A stretch of DNA of 18,794 nt, from positions 1 through 18,794 of the forward strand of contig JANWJI010000153.1 of NCBI GenBank assembly GCA_025449515.1, written 5' to 3'. The notes below the pieces were generated by a model. The model was not told the DNA's origin and made no database searches. It saw only the letters and a program-made list of their open reading frames with translations. Positions 14,399-18,794 of this stretch are shown here, in pieces (position 1 is the first letter of the stretch; every line of letters starts with the position of its first letter). This DNA comes from Nitrososphaeraceae archaeon (GTDB lineage Archaea > Thermoproteota > Nitrososphaeria > Nitrososphaerales > Nitrososphaeraceae). The position numbers and the translations under genes were made by a program.

Positions 14399-14848
14399 TC
14401 AGCTTTTTAAATCCTGGCAATACACCATTTCCATAAGCCAGTCTACATAACATTTTACTGGTTGGTCTATTCTACACCATAAATGGACTGATCCCGGCAG
14501 AACTTCTAACCTGCCGTTTTTGGTAATAACTCTCACTCCCTCCTTTCCTTCATACATGTATGCATCCTCTACCCGGACAGTATCAAGTACGTGAATCGCT
14601 TGCAATTTGACTTGCTCTCGCGGTATTGGAAATGTTTTCCGAAATTTGTTTATAATCAGTCCTAAATTCTCTGTGCCATACGATTCTGTATCAAATATCT
14701 TTTGATGCTGTGGGAATTGTAGCCTAAGATCGATTTGATACCTTGATCCAGTAAAATGGGCGAGTTCATTTATCTTAGTGTAAGCCAAACTGGGACTCCG
14801 AGTTAGCATAGATTTAAGTGATTTTTCATTGAGCGTGAGATTTTTCAT
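14399..14848 (-). CDS. Protein of unknown function (149 aa)
   Basis: From the ATG at 14848 this is a 149-residue soluble protein. It begins MKNLTLNEKSLKSMLTRSP and ends with a Trp/Cys/Tyr-containing helix VHLWCRIDQPVKCYVDWL. The middle is mixed alpha/beta, with a strand-rich stretch VRVEDAYMYEGKEGVRVI. I do not recognise a family. A longer reading starts at a TTG at 14884 and adds 12 residues, but AATAAA on the plus strand (14871-14876) gives a minus-strand TATA about 25 nt before the ATG, which favours the shorter form. It is divergent from the gene at 14976, and the pair may be co-regulated. Confidence 0.6.
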   Translation of the reverse strand: MKNLTLNEKSLKSMLTRSPSLAYTKINELAHFTGSRYQIDLRLQFPQHQKIFDTESYGTENLGLIINKFRKTFPIPREQVKLQAIHVLDTVRVEDAYMYEGKEGVRVITKNGRLEVLPGSVHLWCRIDQPVKCYVDWLMEMVYCQDLKS

Positions 14849-14975
14849 GAGATCGTCGTGTAAACAAGAAAATAAAGCTGGCAAATTCGAAGTAAATATC
14901 TATGAATTATTATCCTTATTAATTGATAACAATTTAGGTCCACGTTTTTATTCATCCGCCGTTTTCTCATTTATT

Positions 14976-15596
14976 ATGGTCTACTCTGAGGCAGATTCGG
15001 AACGTGCTTCTAGTATAGAAGATTACCAAATTACTTGTGCCGATTTTATCACTGATATTAGCAAGGATTATGGGGATTGGGTCGATAGATACAATCTCGA
15101 TACTGAAGAGACTAAAAACAGAAAAATGGCTATAGAAAATGTTAGAACTACCACAAATAGGTGGATTAGATCATACGGCACAAGTATCAAGAAAATAGAC
15201 ATTATTATGAACGACGGGATCAATAAAATGGCCGAGAACACAGCAGGTTATCCTTTCAAGATTGGGGTTCAGGTCAATGGTATGATAGGCTATACCCATC
15301 ATCCTGTCGGTGAAATAAAAGTAAACGTACGTGCGATACCACGTCCCGATCGGATCGCGAGAATTGGCAATTATCAGAAAGATCAGGTTTTTCTGATAAA
15401 TTCAGTATATCCTATCGATTTCAAAGTTAGTCCTGAAACTCGAATTGGTGGTGACATTCTCAATGATTTTGTACTTCTCAACACCAAGTCTTGCAACACT
15501 GGCGATGTAATTTCCATCACCATAGTGATAGAAGAAGCTGATACCTCACATATGATTGAGAGGAGAGGTTTCACAACTTTAGTCCTACTATCGTAA
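14976..15596 (+). CDS. Protein of unknown function (206 aa), helical N-terminus and beta-rich C-terminus
   Basis: The ATG at 14976 gives 206 residues. The first 90 are helical and charged (ETKNRKMAIENVRTTTNRWI). The remainder alternates strands and turns (KIGVQVNGMIGY, GEIKVNVRAIPRP, VFLINSVYPIDFKV, DVISITIVIEE), suggesting a beta-sandwich. No signal peptide or membrane segment is visible. A longer reading from 14829 would overlap the divergent gene and is rejected. TTTTTATTC (about 14945-14953) lies about 27 nt upstream of the ATG, supporting a leaderless start. I do not recognise a family; an assembly or surface role would be a guess. Confidence 0.6.
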   Translation: MVYSEADSERASSIEDYQITCADFITDISKDYGDWVDRYNLDTEETKNRKMAIENVRTTTNRWIRSYGTSIKKIDIIMNDGINKMAENTAGYPFKIGVQVNGMIGYTHHPVGEIKVNVRAIPRPDRIARIGNYQKDQVFLINSVYPIDFKVSPETRIGGDILNDFVLLNTKSCNTGDVISITIVIEEADTSHMIERRGFTTLVLLS

Positions 15597-15634
15597 AAGC
15601 CAATACTGGTTTGCAAGAATTCGATTTGTTAACA

Positions 15635-15652
15635 GCAGTTAGGCCTGCTGGA
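15635..15652 (+). terminator. Hairpin after the 206-aa gene
   Basis: CAGCAG-TTAGGC-CTGCTG is a perfect 6-bp stem about 40 nt after the stop codon at 15596. It lacks a T-run on the plus strand, so the terminator role is uncertain. Confidence 0.3.
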
Positions 15653-15852
15653 AAAAACCACTCAATTATCGAACAAGGAATAATGGATAATAATAGTGTA
15701 TGATTGTCTTTAGATTGTGTTAAATAAAATTTTTGCGCTTTCAATGAAGAAAATCATTTTATATTGGTAAGCCATGCTGTATGGTGAATAGATTAGGGTT
15801 CAGGATAAGGTATCTGAATCTGCTTGGAAAATTAATCTTAGGAAAGCCGTGT

Positions 15853-15927
15853 GCGACGGTCGTCCAGTTTGGTCTAGGACATCAGATTGCCAATCTGGTA
15901 ACCCGGGTTCAAATCCCGGCCGTCGCA
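15853..15927 (+). tRNA. tRNA-Gly (anticodon GCC)
   Basis: The acceptor GCGACGG pairs with CCGTCGC (15920-15926), with discriminator A at 15927. The anticodon stem TCAGA/TCTGG (one G-T pair) encloses TTGCCAA, giving anticodon GCC. The T arm reads CCCGGGTTCAAATCCCGG. There is no intron and no encoded CCA. A weak TATA-like AAAATTAATC lies about 25-30 nt upstream. Confidence 0.97.
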
Positions 15928-15975
15928 TTTGTAAGAGTCGAGGATTAAAGAAATCTTACTAAGACTAAATACTAT

Positions 15976-15989
15976 TCGCTTAGTAGCGA
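15976..15989. repeat. Short hairpin between tRNA-Gly and the convergent operon
   Basis: TCGCT-TAGT-AGCGA is a perfect 5-bp stem with a 4-nt loop, 49 nt after the tRNA. It may help transcription end from either side. Confidence 0.25.
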
Positions 15990-16059
15990 GTAAAGTTACC
16001 AGGATTGGAGTATGGCAGAATTGGATAAAGTTCCTAGATTAATCGTTCAAAATTTACAT

Positions 16060-16503
16060 TCATCTTGGAAGCTTGGACTTAATTATGGAAATGGCATTTT
16101 CTATAGCATTTATTTTCGGGAGTTGAACCATGAATATATTTTGCCCTCCGAAATTAGAAGAAGGATCTGGTGTTATCGCTATCATAGCTGAATTGGCCAT
16201 TGCTTCAAAAAATTCTAAATTGTCGTTGGCCGGCAAAAGAAAATATTGTTCAAGGCCAGCGTTCAAGAAATTCATATAAATATCAACAAATACATCTGGT
16301 TTTTCCGGATTGTTTATTATATTGAGAATGGTATCAACTGCCATTTTCTTTCCAAAAGCTCTACCAAGTATTTCCTCATACTTCCTCAGAGTCACGTAGA
16401 TGCAAGGGACCTTGCTTCCTTCATAATTTAGTATTGTAATTCCCTCTTTATGTAAACAATTTAGGAGTTCTTCTTCACTGCTAATGCGCCTCAAACGTCT
16501 CAC
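16060..16503 (-). CDS. Protein of unknown function (147 aa), last gene of the ATPase operon
   Basis: This 147-residue soluble alpha/beta protein starts at a GTG (16503), 8 nt after the upstream gene stops, so it is co-transcribed and probably translationally coupled. The N-terminus is basic (MRRLRRISSEEELLNCL), followed by CIYVTLRKYEEILGRAFGKKMAVDTILNII, a segment PDVFVDIYMNFLNAGLEQYF, and a C-terminal SSNFGGQNIFMVQL strand region. I do not recognise a family and see no catalytic motif. The context suggests a partner of the AAA+ ATPase two genes upstream. Confidence 0.65.
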   Translation of the reverse strand: MRRLRRISSEEELLNCLHKEGITILNYEGSKVPCIYVTLRKYEEILGRAFGKKMAVDTILNIINNPEKPDVFVDIYMNFLNAGLEQYFLLPANDNLEFFEAMANSAMIAITPDPSSNFGGQNIFMVQLPKINAIENAISIIKSKLPR

Positions 16504-16511
16504 ATATCTTG

Positions 16512-16859
16512 CTATTGGTTTTCCTTGATAGTTTCCGGGAAATAATCCTGGAGTTCAATATTGCTACGCATTCTCTTGTAAAGAAATTCATGTGACTTGC
16601 ACAAATAAAATGGCATTTGGTTCAATGATTCTATTATGTTATAGTTGCTCCTCTCCTTAATCAATTCTAGCTGGACTACAAAGTCCGCGTCCCGACCACA
16701 TATATTGCATCTTAACGCTTCATCATCCGAGCTAATACCAAAGCGTTCCTCGTCGGTAGCGTTATTATCCACAACGCAGCTTTTACAAATCCCTCTTAAA
16801 AGAGTTTGTGGGCTGCAGTTCTCACGCAATTCGGTCATACATAACAATTTGCTTGGCAT
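16512..16859 (-). CDS. Cys-rich zinc-finger protein (115 aa) in the ATPase operon
   Basis: This 115-residue protein has Cys at 7, 15, 25, 28, 51, 54 and 87 and His at 90. The pairs C25-x2-C28, C51-x2-C54 (CNICG) and C87-x2-H90 (LCKSH) are typical zinc knuckles, so one or two zinc ions are likely. The N-terminal half is predicted flexible and acidic (DNNATDEERF, ISSDDE), and the rest mostly helical. No named family is recognised. The gene starts 21 nt after the ATPase stop codon and ends 8 nt before the next gene, in a single tight operon. It may act as a DNA-, RNA- or protein-binding adaptor for the ATPase; this is inference. Confidence 0.7.
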   Translation of the reverse strand: MPSKLLCMTELRENCSPQTLLRGICKSCVVDNNATDEERFGISSDDEALRCNICGRDADFVVQLELIKERSNYNIIESLNQMPFYLCKSHEFLYKRMRSNIELQDYFPETIKENQ

Positions 16860-16880
16860 TTTTCGATCTATCTTATGAGG

Positions 16881-18515
16881 CTAACATAGTTTTATTGATC
16901 TTGCAAGCAGCAATGCACGTTTCTGATCTTCTTCAAAAATGTCATCTTTCTCATACTTACCATTAAAGTAGATGAGATCAATCATTTTAGACCGATCAAT
17001 ATTAACTACTGTAGCACCATTACCCATACCATTTGCATAGGAATTAGTTAGGATCAGCAATTTGTCGACTATGCTTGAGGTTTTCACAGTATTAGCAATT
17101 TGTTCAAAATTCTTTACGTGATCCTTATTCATTATTACTGATACAGCCACTCTTGATCCTGAAGAGTCGCTATAAATTATGTCTCCCCCTTCTCTCATGG
17201 TAGATTCAGAGCTAAGTTCAGAAACAGATCCTACGTCATGTGCACAATTTACAAGATTGCGAACCGCATCACGAACATCATTTTCTAATTCCTTTAAGTC
17301 ATTACAATCTTTCTTTATCCTAATAAATTCCGATAGAGGGATAGACATAATACTGCCTCTTATTTTTAGACCTGGATAGACGTGCTTGATAGTATCGTCA
17401 ATAGCTTTTTCGTCAATAATAGCGCAGTTTCTCTTCTGTGCCGCCTCTGTAGCATGGTAGAAAATGTTGATCATTGACCTGACGTTTCTAAAATCCGGAA
17501 ATTCGTCATATATAACCTTAATTTTTGATGATAGATCCTTTTCATCTTCCTTTGAAAATTGGCTTCCAACGTCGTGGTATCTGATATATTCGAGAATAAT
17601 ATCATTGACTTCCTCAAAAGTATTAGATCCCGCCAAATCAATCTTGTAATTTGCTTTTTCTAATCTATCAAACACAGAAGTGCTTACTGATCGAATATCC
17701 TCATAAGCAGATGGAGTCAAATTCAGTGTAATGATACTACTTGGCAAATGCGAATTAATAATTGCCTTTATAACATCTAATGATATTTTGTCACAATCAA
17801 ATTCATCTATCTGGAATATGGTCAGTTTCTTGAGGAACTTCAAGTTTAAAATAGCAATAGCAGACAAGCTAGCGAGGACATCCTCGAGGGTTTCCACATT
17901 ATATACGTCATCCCTTAAGCGATGATGTAAAATGGATTTCGCTATATTATTTTCAATGGTAGATAATTCGCGCTTAAGCAGTTGATCAGCAGCACTATAA
18001 TCTGGACTTATCCTATTTTCTAAAATTTGTTGGGCCTTGTAATGTATGCTTCTACCAAAAAAGGAATCGATGATGCCATATCTAAATATTTTCTTCGCTC
18101 CTTTTACGTTATGTTCAGCTTCTTGCTTTAAGAAATATAGAATAGCCTTCCGTAGGTCCAGAATATCTTCTTCATTAAAGCCTGCCAATATGGCATTATA
18201 CAAACTTTGAACAGTACGGGGCGAAATTTGTGAGAGGTCAGTATATGAAATAACAGAGGTGTTAGACAAGTCGGCCAGGCCCTTTATATGTAAAGTTAGG
18301 TGAGTTTTACCAGATCCCACGTCCTGAATTATCGTAACAAGTCTTGAATCGTTGTCTTGCAAACCACTATTGATTCTACAATTCAGGTCGTCGATACACG
18401 ACAGCATGGCGAATTTTGCTTCTTTGTGCCTTTTACCACCAAGTACCAACGAGTCCGTCATCCTAGGTGTCGGACTTCCATGATATGGATTTTGCCTCAA
18501 GCCGTACGGATACAA
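16881..18515 (-). CDS. AAA+ P-loop ATPase with ExeA/TniB-like N-terminus, unknown system
   Basis: The 544-residue protein opens MYPYGLRQNPYHGSPTP, then has LGGKRHKEAKFAMLSCI. This resembles the N-terminal YxGLxxxPFxxxPDP...H.EA signature of ExeA/TniB/MuB-like AAA+ proteins. The P-loop is at about 64-71 (QDVGSGKT), where Gln replaces the usual first Gly. Walker B is IFQIDE (233-238), sensor 1 may be Asn265 in ITLNLT, and Arg284 in VFDRLEKA is a candidate arginine finger before a lid domain (about 295-370). A Ser- and charge-rich domain (about 415-544) follows, with alternating strands (VAVSVIMN, KLLILTNSY). Length and domain order do not match a family I can name. The start is TTG at 18515, two codons after the upstream stop and in the same frame. 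It is the third-last gene of the operon. Confidence 0.75.
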   Translation of the reverse strand: MYPYGLRQNPYHGSPTPRMTDSLVLGGKRHKEAKFAMLSCIDDLNCRINSGLQDNDSRLVTIIQDVGSGKTHLTLHIKGLADLSNTSVISYTDLSQISPRTVQSLYNAILAGFNEEDILDLRKAILYFLKQEAEHNVKGAKKIFRYGIIDSFFGRSIHYKAQQILENRISPDYSAADQLLKRELSTIENNIAKSILHHRLRDDVYNVETLEDVLASLSAIAILNLKFLKKLTIFQIDEFDCDKISLDVIKAIINSHLPSSIITLNLTPSAYEDIRSVSTSVFDRLEKANYKIDLAGSNTFEEVNDIILEYIRYHDVGSQFSKEDEKDLSSKIKVIYDEFPDFRNVRSMINIFYHATEAAQKRNCAIIDEKAIDDTIKHVYPGLKIRGSIMSIPLSEFIRIKKDCNDLKELENDVRDAVRNLVNCAHDVGSVSELSSESTMREGGDIIYSDSSGSRVAVSVIMNKDHVKNFEQIANTVKTSSIVDKLLILTNSYANGMGNGATVVNIDRSKMIDLIYFNGKYEKDDIFEEDQKRALLLARSIKLC

Positions 18516-18521
18516 AGTGCT

Positions 18522-18794
18522 TTAGATACACCTCACAAACCCGTGTAGCAAACCTCTAATCATAATACCGTCGTTTCCACCGGTTGAAAGCTCATACCTT
18601 TCGGTATTTTTCTCAACTAGTTGCTTGACTTGGTTGTAAAAGTCGTCTCGCTGGTAGATATGTTTGCTGGAGAGATCCCTTTTGATTTTTTCCAATTCTA
18701 CCCAACCTATCGAATTCGAATTTTCTGCTATCGCATTGTCAAATTCCCTCATAAACTCGGTTGCATCTGTAGATTCACTTCCGGCTACAATTAT
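18522..18794 (-). CDS. C-terminal part of a protein with a winged-helix-like end, 5' part beyond the window
   Basis: The visible 90 residues read in from the right edge and end at a TAA (18522-18524). The segment GWVELEKIKRDLSSKHIYQRDDFYNQVKQLVEKNTERYEL followed by a Gly-rich turn and MIRGLLHGFVRCI has the helix-helix-helix-wing pattern of a winged helix. It could be a DNA-binding tail of a larger enzyme such as a helicase or nuclease, but nothing in the visible part says which. The stop lies 6 nt before the TTG of the ATPase gene, so the two are coupled. An internal ATG at 18752 could mimic a start, but the frame stays open to the edge, so I treat the gene as truncated by the window. Confidence 0.6.
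   Translation of the reverse strand: MIVAGSESTDATEFMREFDNAIAENSNSIGWVELEKIKRDLSSKHIYQRDDFYNQVKQLVEKNTERYELSTGGNDGIMIRGLLHGFVRCI

Noticed and set aside
14829..14975. Longer start for the 206-aa gene
   Set aside because: It overlaps the divergent gene, and the ATG at 14976 has a well-placed TATA-like element.
16012..16191. 59-codon plus-strand frame after tRNA-Gly
   Set aside because: It overlaps the end of the operon gene at 16060-16503 in antisense, and the TATA-like sequence is too far upstream. Weak evidence only.
1..18794. CRISPR arrays, insertion sequences, rRNA genes, phage genes
   Set aside because: I saw no regularly spaced direct repeats, transposase motifs, long terminal repeats or rRNA-like sequence anywhere in the window.

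Overview
The window looks like chromosomal DNA from an AT-rich member of the Nitrososphaerota (Thaumarchaeota), probably a terrestrial group I.1b-like lineage. The evidence is archaeal and eukaryote-type information genes (RadA, L21e, L10e, Rpo4, a tRNA-splicing endonuclease homologue, an archaeal KsgA, DUF655), TATA boxes about 25-30 nt upstream of start codons with little or no leader, many TTG starts, and small zinc-binding proteins. The lineage is inferred from protein character, not from a search.

Left part (1-4334): a partial precorrin-2 dehydrogenase runs off the left edge and is divergent from radA. Then come rpl21e, rpoF, the DUF655 RNA-binding gene and ksgA (with ATGA overlaps), followed by a HemK/Mtq2-like methyltransferase. 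This is a conserved archaeal translation/transcription cluster: a ribosomal protein, an RNA polymerase subunit, an rRNA dimethylase and a probable release-factor methylase.

Central part (4347-12143): an isocitrate/isopropylmalate dehydrogenase-family gene, a membrane-anchored Cys/His protein, a metallophosphoesterase, RNase HI, a large membrane-anchored beta-propeller (Vgb-like) protein, phosphoglycerate kinase, ribosomal protein L10e and a tRNA endonuclease homologue. L10e and the endonuclease homologue are divergent and appear to share one TATA box. The endonuclease keeps the catalytic Tyr and Lys but has Pro where the His should be, so it may be the structural subunit.

Gene-poor part (12144-16059): tRNA-Glu(CTC) and tRNA-Gly(GCC), two very short candidate zinc-binding genes (12181-12339 plus strand, 13991-14146 minus strand), a 78-residue zinc-ribbon protein, an 84-residue acidic protein with a strong Shine-Dalgarno site, and two divergent genes of unknown function. 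A strong TATA box near 14310 has no recognised gene behind it.

Right part (16060-18794): a tight minus-strand operon reading into the window from the right edge. It holds the C-terminus of a protein with a winged-helix-like end, a 544-residue AAA+ ATPase with an ExeA/TniB-like N-terminal signature and an atypical P-loop, a Cys-rich zinc-finger protein and a 147-residue protein of unknown function. I do not recognise this module. It is the best candidate here for an undescribed system, and most of its first gene lies outside the window.
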